Both the position numbers and the translations under genes were made by a program. Under the pieces are notes generated by a model. It was given only the letters and a program-made list of their open reading frames with translations, was not told the origin of the DNA and did no database searches. This document shows, piece by piece, positions 8,184-16,859 of a stretch of DNA of 46,634 nt; within the stretch, counting starts at the first letter, position 1, and the number at the start of each line of letters is the position of its first letter. The stretch is from Candidatus Aminicenantota bacterium. Its GTDB lineage: Bacteria > Acidobacteriota > Aminicenantia > UBA2199. The DNA lies in the NCBI GenBank assembly GCA_027318645.1, contig DAHVOV010000133.1, forward strand, positions 1 to 46,634, given 5' to 3'.

Positions 8184-8756
8184 ATGACTTCCCGACCGAT
8201 CCATCACAAATTACGCCGCGACCTGGAAGAAAGCCGGATTGATGGCAAGGTGATCGTTTTATTCCTGCCGATCGCGTTCGTCACGTATCTCATCCACGAG
8301 TCCGGGCATTGGGCATTCGGCGAGCTTCTGGGAAACGACATGGTGCTGGGCCTGAACAGCTCTGCCCCGAAAAGCGGCCATTTCATCCATGGTTCCCATG
8401 CTCTGTGGTCCGCGCTGGGGGGGCCTGCCTTCACATTGCTGCAAGCGCTCGTATTTTTCTTGATCGCACGGATGACAAGATCGATCCATGCATATTCCGC
8501 CGTATTTTTCGCCGCGTTCTCGAGACTCTTCTCGATCGTTTTCGGCGGCATCGACCTGCAGGACGAGGCAAGAATCGCCTCCGCTTTGGGCGCGAACAAG
8601 TATTGCGTCGCGGCGATCGTGATGGCGCTGCTTTTTCTGGTCTTGTGGTGGTGCACGCGGATGATGAAGCTGAAAATGAAGGCCGTGGGATATTTTGCCG
8701 TTCTAGGAACGACGGCCATGCTGATCGTGATCGGAGTAAACGGATTGATCGCGTGA
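8184..8756 (+). CDS. small M50-like membrane metallopeptidase candidate
   Basis: A 190-residue protein with about four hydrophobic segments (residues 22-40, 70-95, 98-112, 140-188). A zinc-binding HExxH-type motif, HESGH, lies in the first segment, as in site-2 (M50) peptidases. A GGPAFTLLQ segment and GGIDLQDEARIA further on may be the counterparts of the second-helix and aspartate motifs of M50 enzymes, but the classical NPxxDG is not present. It is therefore a candidate peptidase or an inactive relative. Base composition is visibly lower in GC than the neighbouring gat genes, hinting at later arrival. Transcription probably starts at its ATG. No partner gene is obvious. Confidence 0.6.
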   Translation: MTSRPIHHKLRRDLEESRIDGKVIVLFLPIAFVTYLIHESGHWAFGELLGNDMVLGLNSSAPKSGHFIHGSHALWSALGGPAFTLLQALVFFLIARMTRSIHAYSAVFFAAFSRLFSIVFGGIDLQDEARIASALGANKYCVAAIVMALLFLVLWWCTRMMKLKMKAVGYFAVLGTTAMLIVIGVNGLIA

Positions 8757-8892
8757 TTCGGTCCTTGCCTTTTCGTGCCCAGGGGAATAGCATCTGCCGG
8801 GGCAACGCATGGCGAACGGCGTTCAGCGTTCGCTTCCCCCTTTCCAGTCCCGATTCAAGGAGGAACCGTGGCAATCAAGGCAAAAACCGGCA

Positions 8893-8921
8893 TTGCATTT
8901 CCGGCCAGTGTTGCCAATAAT
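8893..8921 (+). promoter_or_regulatory. promoter, leaderless geometry (SUMF1-like gene)
   Basis: TTGCAT at 8893-8898, 17-base spacer, AATAAT at 8916-8921, six bases, then ATG at 8928. No Shine-Dalgarno sequence lies between. Confidence 0.6.
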
Positions 8922-8927
8922 GGAATC

Positions 8928-9662
8928 ATGAAGAAAAATAGTCTTCCCAGTCTGCTTGTTTTGCCGGTGCTCCTTCTGGCCGCCGCCGCCACGGTCCAAG
9001 CCCGGAACCTGGACATAAAGTGGATCGAGGTCGAGGGGGGAGCGTTCACGCCGGCAAGCGGCGGTTCGACACGTCCGATCACGCTCGACGGTTTCTTCAT
9101 GAGCGCGACGGAGGTGACCTTCGATCAGTTTGACGCCTACTGCGAGGCGACAGGGGCAAGAAAGCCGGATGACGCGGGTTGGGGCAGGGGCAGCCGGCCG
9201 GTCCTGAACGTGTCCTGGGAGGAGGCGGCCGCCTTCTGCCGCTGGCTGAGCCGGGAGATCGGGGCTGAAATCCGCCTGCCGAATGAGGCGGAATGGGAAT
9301 ATGCCGCAGCGGGCGGCAACCGGAGCAAAGGCTACCGGTACAGCGGCAGCAATACCTGGCGGGAGGTATCGTGGTCCGAGGGGAATTCCGGCGGCATGCC
9401 CCACCCGGTCGGGGGAAAGAAGCCCAATGAACTGGGCCTGTACGACATGAGCGGCAACCTCTGGGAGATGTGCGCAGATTGGCCTGCAGGCGATCCGGCG
9501 AAGCCGCGATCCGCCAGCGGGAGCCGCGACGGGGGCGTGAAGCGCGCGGTGCATGGGAATTCGTATGACAATCCCGCCAGCGACCCCAGGCGCGCCGACG
9601 TGCACGTCTTTCTCGGGGAAGGCCACATCAACGTTGGCTTTCGCGTCGTTAAGACGATATAA
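8928..9662 (+). CDS. secreted SUMF1/FGE-fold protein without FGE cysteines
   Basis: A 244-residue protein with a signal peptide (residues 1-24, ending VQA) and a formylglycine-generating-enzyme fold. The conserved blocks are FMSATEVTFDQFDAYCEA, PVLNVSWEEAAAFCRWLS, RLPNEAEWEYAA, LGLYDMSGNLWEMCADW and the final HINVGFRVV. The fold is certain. The FGE redox cysteine pair near the end of the domain is absent, since that segment reads HGNSYDNPASDPRR. It should therefore not convert sulfatase cysteines, and probably serves a binding or other SUMF1-like role in the periplasm. The start at 8928 has a -10 six bases upstream; the longer open frame would place the signal peptide internally. Two sequence cysteines remain (YCEA and FCRW), plus one in EMCADW. 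Confidence 0.85.
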   Translation: MKKNSLPSLLVLPVLLLAAAATVQARNLDIKWIEVEGGAFTPASGGSTRPITLDGFFMSATEVTFDQFDAYCEATGARKPDDAGWGRGSRPVLNVSWEEAAAFCRWLSREIGAEIRLPNEAEWEYAAAGGNRSKGYRYSGSNTWREVSWSEGNSGGMPHPVGGKKPNELGLYDMSGNLWEMCADWPAGDPAKPRSASGSRDGGVKRAVHGNSYDNPASDPRRADVHVFLGEGHINVGFRVVKTI

Positions 9663-9719
9663 GGCGGTCCCGCCCCAATGCTGGAGCGGAACGGCAGCAG
9701 CGGAGATCGGACCGGCGTC

Positions 9720-9748
9720 TTGAATTTTCGCCGCCGGTGGAGTATAGA
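9720..9748 (+). promoter_or_regulatory. promoter of unknown secreted protein
   Basis: TTGAAT at 9720-9725, 17-base spacer, TATAGA at 9743-9748. The predicted leader is about 55 bases and contains the hairpin at 9770-9796. Confidence 0.6.
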
Positions 9749-9769
9749 TGCCATCCGCGAAAAGCACGC

Positions 9770-9796
9770 GGACCCGCTCCGCGAAGCGGAGGGTCC
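9770..9796 (+). promoter_or_regulatory. leader hairpin upstream of ribosome site
   Basis: An inverted repeat, GGACCCGCTCCGC then GAA then GCGGAGGGTCC, with a two-base bulge. It ends four bases before the GGAGGG ribosome site (9801-9806). It has no T run, so it is not a standard terminator; it could affect translation or mRNA stability. Confidence 0.5.
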
Positions 9797-9809
9797 GGCG
9801 GGAGGGAAA

Positions 9810-10781
9810 ATGAACAAGACCGCCCATGTCGCCGCCTGGATCATGGCGCTGGCCATCGGCCTGGCGGCCGCGCCGCTGCCGGCGCGGACGGCCCCCGAGA
9901 TGAGGAAATGGGAGGCGCTCGGCGCGCAGCACAGGAACGAATTCTCCGGCCAGCCGCAGAAGAAGGCGATGTTCATCGCCGGCCTGGTCGCGGAGCGCCT
10001 GGCCCAGGACGGCGTCAAGCCCAACGCCGACGTCATCGGCCGCGCGGGGGCGCTGGCGACGCACGGCGACCAGGCCGCCGGGACCTGCGGCGACGTCGCC
10101 GAGGTCATGCGCAACGCCTTTGTCGGCGCCGGCTTCGCCCACCACGAGATATTCAAGCTGGTGGTGAGGAAGTTGGGGCTGAACCAGCTGAACCGCGGCT
10201 GGGTGTTCGACGTCAACATCGAGCACGTCGTGTTCGGCGCCGTGGTGGACGGCAAGCCGGTCGTGTTCGAGGCCTGGGGCTACGGCGGGGAGAACGGCTC
10301 GTTCGCCGGCTTCTACAAGAGCGTCTGGAACGGCATGGACCTGCACGTCTGGCTCGCCACGATGCGCAAACACGGCTACGACACCTACTCGTACGGCGAC
10401 GACCATTTCCGGCCGGTCGACGCCGACCGCATCTCGAACTTCCTGAGGAAGCTCGAGTTCAAGGGCTCCAGCCGGCCGGCCAAGCGCCCGACGCTTGTTC
10501 CGGGAACAAGCCCCGGCGGCGGCGACGACACCGCCCGCGTCGAGTCCGAGTTCCGTTCGCTCTATCCCCTCTGGCTAAGGAAACGGGACGACCCCACGAG
10601 CGTCACCACCGTCCTGGTCAACGCCCGCAGGGAGGGCGACGGCCGCTACTTCATCAGCATCGAGACCCGCTGCCGCAACGCCCAGGGCGCCAGCTGGGTG
10701 TGCGCGTCGCGCACCCTGTACATGACGCTCGCCGACCTGCGCGAGAGCGTCCAGGTCTACAAGCGCGACCTGGGGCGATGA
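9810..10781 (+). CDS. unrecognised secreted protein, possible Cys/His hydrolase fold
   Basis: A 323-residue protein with a signal peptide (residues 1-26, ending LPARTA). I do not recognise a named family. The central part has a GTCGDVAEVMRNAF helix followed about 50 residues later by NIEHVVFGAVVDGKPVVFEA. A cysteine at a helix start, then a histidine in a beta strand, then an acidic residue is the layout of transglutaminase and papain-like folds, so a cysteine-hydrolase role is possible but unproven. Residues about 205-225 are a low-complexity linker (SSRPAKRPTLVPGTSPGGGD) to a separate C-terminal domain of about 90 residues. GGAGGG at 9801-9806 fixes the ATG at 9810. The downstream hydrolase gene begins 67 bases later. 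Confidence 0.7.
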   Translation: MNKTAHVAAWIMALAIGLAAAPLPARTAPEMRKWEALGAQHRNEFSGQPQKKAMFIAGLVAERLAQDGVKPNADVIGRAGALATHGDQAAGTCGDVAEVMRNAFVGAGFAHHEIFKLVVRKLGLNQLNRGWVFDVNIEHVVFGAVVDGKPVVFEAWGYGGENGSFAGFYKSVWNGMDLHVWLATMRKHGYDTYSYGDDHFRPVDADRISNFLRKLEFKGSSRPAKRPTLVPGTSPGGGDDTARVESEFRSLYPLWLRKRDDPTSVTTVLVNARREGDGRYFISIETRCRNAQGASWVCASRTLYMTLADLRESVQVYKRDLGR

Positions 10782-10848
10782 GCACACCCGGGCAGCCGAT
10801 GAAGGAAAGGGACGTCGCCGGCCATTCGCGCCACCGGGGCCACGCCGC

Positions 10849-11934
10849 GTGCTGATCGCCGCCGTGCTCGCCTTTTCCGCGCTGCTGGCCGCATGGGGCG
10901 TCCTGCTGGCGTTGAGCCCGGGCCGGCCGGCCCCCGTTCCCGGGAAGGACGGAAAGCCCGTTCCGGGCAGCGTGGCGGAAAAAATTTACGTCGCGATCAA
11001 CGGCGTCGAGCAGGGGATGTTCATCATCGGCAGGGACGCCCGGAATCCCGTCCTGCTGGTCCTGCACGGGGGAATGCCGGAATACTTCCTGGCCGACCGC
11101 TATCCGACCGGCCTGGAGGACCTGTTCACCGTCGCCTGGTGGGAGCAGCGCGGCTCCGGCATGTCCTATCGCGGCGACATCCCCAAGGAATCCATCACCC
11201 CCGAGCAGCTGATCGCCGACACCGTGGCGGTGACGAACTACCTGCGCCGGCGCTTCGCGAAGGAGACGATCTACCTGATGGCCCACTCGGGGGGGAGCTT
11301 CTTCGGCATCCAGGCCGCCGCCCGGCATCCGGAGCTGTACGCCGCCTATGTCGGCGTGGCCCAGATCGCCGACCAGGTCCGCTCCGAAAAGCTGGTTTAC
11401 GAGCACATGCTCCAGGCCTACAGGACGCTGGGGAACCGGCGCATGGTCCGGGCGCTGGAAGCGGCCCCGGTCACGCTGGATGGCGGCACGCCGCGCAAGT
11501 ACCTGGCCGTGCGCGACCGGGGCATGCACGGCCTGGGCATCGGCACCACCCGCCGCATGCGCTCCATCTTCACCGGATTGTTCCTCCCGTCCCTGGCCTT
11601 CCGGGGGTATTCGCTGCCGGAAAAGATCAATTTTTGGCGCGGCAAGGCCCGCAACGGCGTCAGCGTGATCTGGGAAAAGTCGCTGTTCGCCGACATGGGC
11701 CGGCTGGTGCCGGAACTGAGGATCCCGGCATATTTCCTTGAGGGGGTCCATGACCATACCTGCAATTACGGGCTGGCCAGGGAATATTTCACCCGGCTCC
11801 AGGCGCCGGTGAAGGGATTCTATTCGTTCCGGGATTCCGCCCACTGCCCCCATTTCGAGGAGCCCGAGAAGACGCGCCTCGTGATGCGGAATGACGTCTT
11901 GAACGGAACGAACGGACTGGCGGACTTGACGTGA
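10849..11934 (+). CDS. alpha/beta hydrolase, proline iminopeptidase-like
   Basis: A 361-residue alpha/beta hydrolase with one N-terminal hydrophobic segment (residues 1-23; membrane anchor or signal). The oxyanion motif HGGM is at 73-76, the WWEQRGSGMS loop at about 97, and the nucleophile serine in AHSGGSFFG at residue 147. The likely catalytic aspartate is D302 (EGVHD) and histidine H332 (DSAHCPHFEEPEK). The order and the EQRGSG block resemble proline iminopeptidase or related hydrolases; the substrate is unknown. The start is GTG at 10849 with no clear ribosome site, so the true start is uncertain. It probably follows the preceding gene on the same transcript. Confidence 0.85.
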   Translation: MLIAAVLAFSALLAAWGVLLALSPGRPAPVPGKDGKPVPGSVAEKIYVAINGVEQGMFIIGRDARNPVLLVLHGGMPEYFLADRYPTGLEDLFTVAWWEQRGSGMSYRGDIPKESITPEQLIADTVAVTNYLRRRFAKETIYLMAHSGGSFFGIQAAARHPELYAAYVGVAQIADQVRSEKLVYEHMLQAYRTLGNRRMVRALEAAPVTLDGGTPRKYLAVRDRGMHGLGIGTTRRMRSIFTGLFLPSLAFRGYSLPEKINFWRGKARNGVSVIWEKSLFADMGRLVPELRIPAYFLEGVHDHTCNYGLAREYFTRLQAPVKGFYSFRDSAHCPHFEEPEKTRLVMRNDVLNGTNGLADLT

Positions 11935-12055
11935 CCTCCCGGCCGCGGGGAGCGGATATCGGCCGCCGGCTCATGCCCAAAAAGCGCGGAAAATTGATTT
12001 TAAACCCAAAGTTCTAGTTACTTGCCCGCTGTCGCGGCGTCTTACCAGGTGATGT

Positions 12056-12077
12056 CGGCGGCGTCCGGACGCCGCCG
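12056..12077. repeat. 22-bp perfect palindrome
   Basis: CGGCGGCGTCC followed directly by its exact reverse complement. It lies 28 bases before the DUF5916 gene start. There is no T run after it on either strand. It could be an operator or a leader structure, or a terminator of the upstream hydrolase that works without a U tract. Confidence 0.55.
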
Positions 12078-12105
12078 GGGTCAAGCCAATACCCAGTGAG
12101 GCGCC

Positions 12106-14760
12106 ATGAAGATGAAAAGCACGCTGCTGCTATTGTTCGCATTATGGATGGCCCCGGCCGTCGCGGCCCGGACGGCCAACGATTCCCCGCCGCCCGCGGT
12201 CACGGCCGTGCGTGCCGAGGAGGCGATCCAGGTCGACGGACTGCTTAACGAGAAAGTCTGGCAAACCCCGGGGTATTCGGCGTTCACGCAGGTCGATCCC
12301 GCCGACGGCAGCGAGCCCAGCGAAAAGACCTCGGTCTGGGTGGCCTACGACGACCAGGCCCTTTACGTGGCGGCGTACCTCTATGACTCGGACAAGGCGA
12401 AGATCATGACCCGCCTCGGCCGCCGCGACGATTACGGCGAGTCCGACTGGTTCCTCTTCTGCGTCGACCCCTATCTCGACCGCCGGACCGGCTACCAGTT
12501 CGCCGTCAACCCCTCCGGGACGGTCTGTGACTGGACGCTGCAGAACGACACCTGGAGCGACAGCACCTGGGACGGCGTATGGGAGGCCAAGGCGGCCCTC
12601 AACGGCGAAGGCTGGGCGGTGGAGATGAAGATCCGCTTCAGTCAGCTGCGCTTCAAGCGCCAGGACGAGGCGGTCTGGGGCGTCGATTTCCAGCGCCTGA
12701 TCAAGCGCCGGAACGAGTTCATCACCTACGCCTGGAAGCCCAAGGAGAAGGTGGGCTTCGTCTCCTATTTCTCGCGCCTGGAGGGGCTGCGCGGGCTGAC
12801 GCCCAGCCGCTACCTCGAGCTCACGCCCTATTCCTTCGCCCAGGCGCGCTTCCGTCCCGGCGAGCCCGGGAACCCCTTCCAGACCGGCTCGAAGCTGCTC
12901 GGCGACGCCGGCCTCGACCTCAAGTGGGGGCTGAAGAGCGACCTGACCCTCGACGCCACCTTCAACCCCGATTTCGGCCAGGTCGAGGTCGACCCGGCGG
13001 TGATCAACCTGAGCGCCTACGAGACCTACTACGAGGAGCGCCGCCCCTTCTTCATCGAGGGCGCCGACACCTTCAACGGCTTCGGCCAGGGCGGCTCCAT
13101 GGGCGGCCCGATCTTCAACTGGCCCTCGCCCGTCTTCTTCTACAGCCGGCGCATCGGCCGCGAGCCCCAGGGAAGTTATGACGGCGACGGCTTCAGCACG
13201 GCGCCCGACGGCGCCACCATCCTCGGCGCCGCCAAGCTGAGCGGCAAGATCGGCGCCTGGAAGCTCGGCGTGCTCTCCGGCGTCACCGCCCGCGAGTTCG
13301 CCCGCATCGACGAGAACGGCGCGCGCTCGAGCCAGGAGGTCGAGCCCTTCACCTGGTACGGCGTGGCGCGGGCCCAGCGCGAGTTCGCCGCCGGCCGCCA
13401 CGGCCTGGGCTTCATCGCCACCGGCGTGCGGCGCGACCTGCGCGACGAGGCCCTGGCCGGCATGCTCAACCGCAGCGCCCAGGCCCTGGGCGTCGACGGC
13501 TGGACCTTCCTCGACGCCAGGCGCAACTGGTTCATCACCGGCTGGCTGGGCGCCACCCGCGTGAGCGGCGACCCGGAGCAGATGCTGCGGCTGCAGAAAT
13601 CCTCCATGCATTACTTCCAGCGGCCCGACGCCGATTATCTCCGGCTCGACCCGCAGGCCGGGTCCCTGAGCGGCTGGGGCGGCATGCTGCGCTTCGGCCG
13701 CGAGCAGGGCCGCTTCTGGATGCACGTCAACGCCGGCGCCATCTCGCCCGGCTTCGATCCCAACGACATGGGCTTCCAGTACAGCCTGTCGGACACGGTC
13801 AACAGCAGCGTCGACTTCTCCTACCGCTGGCCGCACCCGGGCAAGGTATTCCGCAGCGTCTTCACCTGGATCGGCGCGTATCGCACCTGGGACTTCGGCC
13901 TCAGCCGCACCGGCAACGGCGTCTCCGGCTCGCTGCAGACCGAGTGGCTCAACTACTGGTTCACCTATCTCAATTATTCCCTCTCCGCCTCCTTCTACAG
14001 CGATACCTTGACCCGCGGCGGGCCCCAGGCGCTGATGCCGTTCGGCTATTCGCTCAGCGCCGGGCTGAGCAGCGACTCGCGAAAGAAGGTCGTTCTCTCC
14101 TTCGACGGCTATTGGAGCCGACGGCCCGGATTCAATGCCACATGGGAAGGCAGCCTCTATGTCAAGGTGAAGCCGCAGAAAAGCCTGACCGTGAGCCTCG
14201 GCCCGGTGCTTTCACTCTCTCACACCGAGCTGCAGTACCTGAAGAGGGTCGCCGATCCGCTGATGCCCGCGACCTACGGCAGCCGCTATCTCTTTGGCCG
14301 CATCGACCAGAAGACCCTGGCCTGCGAACTCCGCCTCAACTGGTCGTTCAGCCCCAAGCTCAGCCTGCAGGCCTACATGCAGCCTTTCCTCTCGGTCGGC
14401 GCCTACAGCCGCTTTAAGGAGCTGGCGCGGCCGCGCAGCGACCAATACAACGTCTACGGCGAGGGCGCCTCGACCGTCGTGCGCGGGGAGGATGGCTACC
14501 TCCTCGACCCGGACGGCCCCGGGCCGGCCGCCTCGTTCGCCCTGGCCGATCCCGATTTCAACATGAAGTCGCTGCGCGGCACCGTGGTGCTGCGCTGGGA
14601 GTACCGGCCGGGCTCCCTGCTCTATTTCGTCTGGACGCAGAACCGGGCCGACTACTCCCACCCGGGCGACCTGCAGCTCGGCCGCGACCTGGATGCGCTG
14701 CTGACGGCCCCGGGCGACAACATCTTCATGATGAAGTTCACCTATCGCTTCAACATCTGA
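12106..14760 (+). CDS. DUF5916 outer-membrane beta-barrel with CBM9-like N-domain
   Basis: An 884-residue protein with a signal peptide (residues 1-21). A CBM9-like carbohydrate-binding domain (about 32-215) carries the IQVDGLLNEKVW start and the VWVAYDDQALYVAAYL strand. A long DUF5916 region follows, where RRPFFIEGADTF and DATFNPDFGQVEVD are the hallmark blocks. It ends FTYRFNI, the usual aromatic close of an outer-membrane barrel strand. Proteins of this type are common in Acidobacteria-like and Bacteroidota genomes; their role is unproven but location in the outer membrane with glycan binding is likely. The start at 12106 follows a weak GAGGCG site. The leader holds a 22-bp perfect palindrome at 12056-12077. 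A second CBM9-like gene at 30629 has the same N-terminal domain. Confidence 0.88.
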   Translation: MKMKSTLLLLFALWMAPAVAARTANDSPPPAVTAVRAEEAIQVDGLLNEKVWQTPGYSAFTQVDPADGSEPSEKTSVWVAYDDQALYVAAYLYDSDKAKIMTRLGRRDDYGESDWFLFCVDPYLDRRTGYQFAVNPSGTVCDWTLQNDTWSDSTWDGVWEAKAALNGEGWAVEMKIRFSQLRFKRQDEAVWGVDFQRLIKRRNEFITYAWKPKEKVGFVSYFSRLEGLRGLTPSRYLELTPYSFAQARFRPGEPGNPFQTGSKLLGDAGLDLKWGLKSDLTLDATFNPDFGQVEVDPAVINLSAYETYYEERRPFFIEGADTFNGFGQGGSMGGPIFNWPSPVFFYSRRIGREPQGSYDGDGFSTAPDGATILGAAKLSGKIGAWKLGVLSGVTAREFARIDENGARSSQEVEPFTWYGVARAQREFAAGRHGLGFIATGVRRDLRDEALAGMLNRSAQALGVDGWTFLDARRNWFITGWLGATRVSGDPEQMLRLQKSSMHYFQRPDADYLRLDPQAGSLSGWGGMLRFGREQGRFWMHVNAGAISPGFDPNDMGFQYSLSDTVNSSVDFSYRWPHPGKVFRSVFTWIGAYRTWDFGLSRTGNGVSGSLQTEWLNYWFTYLNYSLSASFYSDTLTRGGPQALMPFGYSLSAGLSSDSRKKVVLSFDGYWSRRPGFNATWEGSLYVKVKPQKSLTVSLGPVLSLSHTELQYLKRVADPLMPATYGSRYLFGRIDQKTLACELRLNWSFSPKLSLQAYMQPFLSVGAYSRFKELARPRSDQYNVYGEGASTVVRGEDGYLLDPDGPGPAASFALADPDFNMKSLRGTVVLRWEYRPGSLLYFVWTQNRADYSHPGDLQLGRDLDALLTAPGDNIFMMKFTYRFNI

Positions 14761-14875
14761 GCCCCGGGGGGGCGTCCGCTGCGGCATGAATTTCTGGAAT
14801 CTGCTTGGAACAACCGTCCCGGTGCTCCTTTCCTTCCGATCTCTCCCGGCATGAGAGGGGCCCCTGTGTTTCTTT

Positions 14876-14905
14876 TTGCGTGAGACGTTCCGGTTTTATT
14901 ACTAT
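14876..14905 (+). promoter_or_regulatory. candidate promoter of KNH/DNRLRE gene
   Basis: TTGCGT at 14876-14881, 18-base spacer, TACTAT at 14900-14905 in an AT-rich tract. A second possible -10 (TATATG) follows, so the exact start is open. Confidence 0.45.
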
Positions 14906-14939
14906 TTTTTATATGACTGGACTCATAAAGGGGGGTACA

Positions 14940-16253
14940 ATGACGCGCATCTCATCTTTTGCGATCACGTTATTCGCTGTTTTCTCGTTTTCGCTATCCG
15001 CGCAGAGCATCACCGTGACCAAGCCCGCCGCCAACGAATCCTGGACCAAGGGCGAAAGCCATACGATCCAATGGACAAAACAGGGGGAGATGCCCACCCA
15101 AGTCCGAATCGTCCTGAGAAAAAAAGAGTCCGCGGAGGCCACCCTGGTGATTGCGGATCAAGCCCCGAACAGCGGATTCTACCAATGGCTGGTGCCAGCC
15201 AGTGTCCCGGACGGAGAATACGTGATCCGGGTCAGGGTCAAGACCGCGGAAATCAGCGACGAAAGCGCCGGCTTCAGCATCGTTTCGTCCTCAGCAGGGC
15301 TGCAGCCCGCTTACAAGGCCGTCCGGCCGGGCAGTTTGAAGGGGCAGCCGATCGCCTATTCCATCAAGGTCGTTAATCCTGCCGCCGGCGATTCCTATCA
15401 GCAGTTGGACACGATCAACATTCGGGTCCAGGCCAACACGGGTCCTGCTGACGGGACGGGGGACGGATTCGACCTCGACCTCTACAACGAAGCCGGGACG
15501 GCCATGATGGCCGATATCCTCTCGGGCGCAATGACCCAGACAGCCCCGGGAGTCTACGTCCATGCCTGGAAAATGCCGCTCATCGACTCGGTCCCAGACG
15601 GCCGGTACACCATCCGCGCACGGAGCTGGAGCCAGAAAATCACTGGCTTCAGCGCTCCCTTCTGGATCAGGACGCCAGGCGCCGAGGAGAAGATCTCGAT
15701 CGAGGCCGTGATCGCGAACAATTGGATCTTCAAAAAGGAGCCGTCGGGCCCAAAACCCACTGAACACGTGGCTGATGAGCGACCAGGGGAGGCCCGGATC
15801 GGATGGTACTACTCCGGGACAAGCAGTATTTACTCGCACAGCTACCTGGGCATCATCTACAGGGCGCAAATGCAATTCCCCATGGATTACCTCAAGCCCA
15901 GGCTTGCCAGGTTAAAAAAAGCGACCCTGACTCTCAGGCAAACCCAGTTCGGCGTCCGCAAGAACGTCGGCGTTCGCCCCTGGACCATCGGCAAGCTGTT
16001 GATCCTCAAGCAGTCCTGGAACGACTTCTTCGACACGCCTTCGATCTTTTTCAAGGATGTCCCGATAAACGCCCCGACGGAGTGGAGCTGTGATGCCACC
16101 GGATTGGTCCGGGACTGGCTGGGCGGAGCAAAGCCCAACCACGGTCTCCTCGTTACGGCGGAATCGGAAGGATGGCTTCGCGACATCTTCTGCTACGCGG
16201 TCTCGTTCTACAAGGGGAAGCTCGACTTGACCTTCTTTGAGCCGCTCAATTGA
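14940..16253 (+). CDS. secreted KNH-like repeat protein with DNRLRE-type C-domain
   Basis: A 437-residue protein with a signal peptide (1-22, ending LSAQS). It has two Ser-Thr-rich/KNH-like beta domains (about 23-110 and 130-240). Each starts with a V(T/V)xPAA(N/G) strand and contains a G(F/V)Y.W..P.....DG.Y.IR pattern. The C-terminal third (about 300-435) resembles the DNRLRE domain: LKKATLTLRQTQFG, WSCDATGLVRDWLGG and NHGLLVTAE are its usual blocks. Both domain types occur in surface or wall-associated proteins, so an extracellular binding role is likely. AAAGGGGGG at 14927-14935 precedes the ATG at 14940. GC is lower than in flanking genes. The 27030 gene has four copies of the same N-terminal repeat type. 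Confidence 0.8.
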   Translation: MTRISSFAITLFAVFSFSLSAQSITVTKPAANESWTKGESHTIQWTKQGEMPTQVRIVLRKKESAEATLVIADQAPNSGFYQWLVPASVPDGEYVIRVRVKTAEISDESAGFSIVSSSAGLQPAYKAVRPGSLKGQPIAYSIKVVNPAAGDSYQQLDTINIRVQANTGPADGTGDGFDLDLYNEAGTAMMADILSGAMTQTAPGVYVHAWKMPLIDSVPDGRYTIRARSWSQKITGFSAPFWIRTPGAEEKISIEAVIANNWIFKKEPSGPKPTEHVADERPGEARIGWYYSGTSSIYSHSYLGIIYRAQMQFPMDYLKPRLARLKKATLTLRQTQFGVRKNVGVRPWTIGKLLILKQSWNDFFDTPSIFFKDVPINAPTEWSCDATGLVRDWLGGAKPNHGLLVTAESEGWLRDIFCYAVSFYKGKLDLTFFEPLN

Positions 16254-16361
16254 GGGGGTCGGCAAGGAAACCCCTAGGGAAGAGGCGGGACATTTCAGAG
16301 TCACGCGCCCAGGTACGTTTCCCAAATGGCCGGTGCGCGCGGCCATCGTGAGCGCAGAATT

Positions 16362-16628
16362 TCAAGCCCGCTGCCTTCTCTTTCTCCTTCCCGTCCCGGG
16401 CGGCGTGCGCCGGGGGCCGAAGTACTTCTCGCTGCGGTAGCGCAGCCACACGCGCAGCACCTGGGGGACCTGCTCCCGCTGCTCCCGCGACAGGCCTTCG
16501 TACAGCCTCATGGCCATCTCGCGGTGGGTGCGGCAGGCGGGATTGCGGTGGGCGTCCCAGTACGAGCGGGCCAGCCGGATCATGCGGCAGGCCTCCTTGA
16601 CCGGGTCCACTGAGGAGCGTTCGGACAT
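16362..16628 (-). CDS. small conserved-looking protein, unknown
   Basis: An 88-residue basic protein. The N-terminal 70 residues look like a compact helical domain (YWDAHRNPACRTHREMAMRL, LYEGLSREQREQVPQVLRVW); the last 17 are a Pro/Arg-rich tail. No family recognised. It looks real because the residue usage is natural, it starts with ATG at 16628, and an extended -10 ends six bases upstream (leaderless geometry). The antisense frame is arginine/proline-rich shadow. It stands alone between the KNH gene and the sulfatase gene; the 231 bases up to 16859 hold only a GC-rich hairpin area near 16770-16805 and no gene I can support. Confidence 0.6.
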   Translation of the reverse strand: MSERSSVDPVKEACRMIRLARSYWDAHRNPACRTHREMAMRLYEGLSREQREQVPQVLRVWLRYRSEKYFGPRRTPPGTGRRKRRQRA

Positions 16629-16634
16629 GGGAGA

Positions 16635-16664
16635 ATGGTATCACACCCGGGCATTTCCTGTCCC
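16635..16664 (-). promoter_or_regulatory. promoter, leaderless geometry (88-residue protein)
   Basis: Read on the minus strand: GGGACA (16659-16664), 18-base spacer, TACCAT (16635-16640) with TGA before it (extended -10), six bases, then the ATG at 16628. Confidence 0.5.
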
Positions 16665-16859
16665 CGCGTCGCAGGCGGCGATATCCTCCGGGGGATTGTC
16701 CGTCCTTGCCGGGATGGCCTGCCGTTCGCCCGGCCGGTTGCCGGAATCACGGGCTGTCGCGGCGGCATCCCGCCCCCGCTGCTGCCGGCAGCGAAAGCCG
16801 GGGGTCGGTCCTGCCGGGCCGCGGGTGAAAATACCTCGCGCCCTTTCTCCCGCCCGCCT

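Noticed and set aside
16770-16805. GC-rich hairpin area downstream of the sulfatase-fold gene as a terminator
   Set aside because: It lies after the stop of a minus-strand gene but has no T run on that strand, and the pairing is imperfect.
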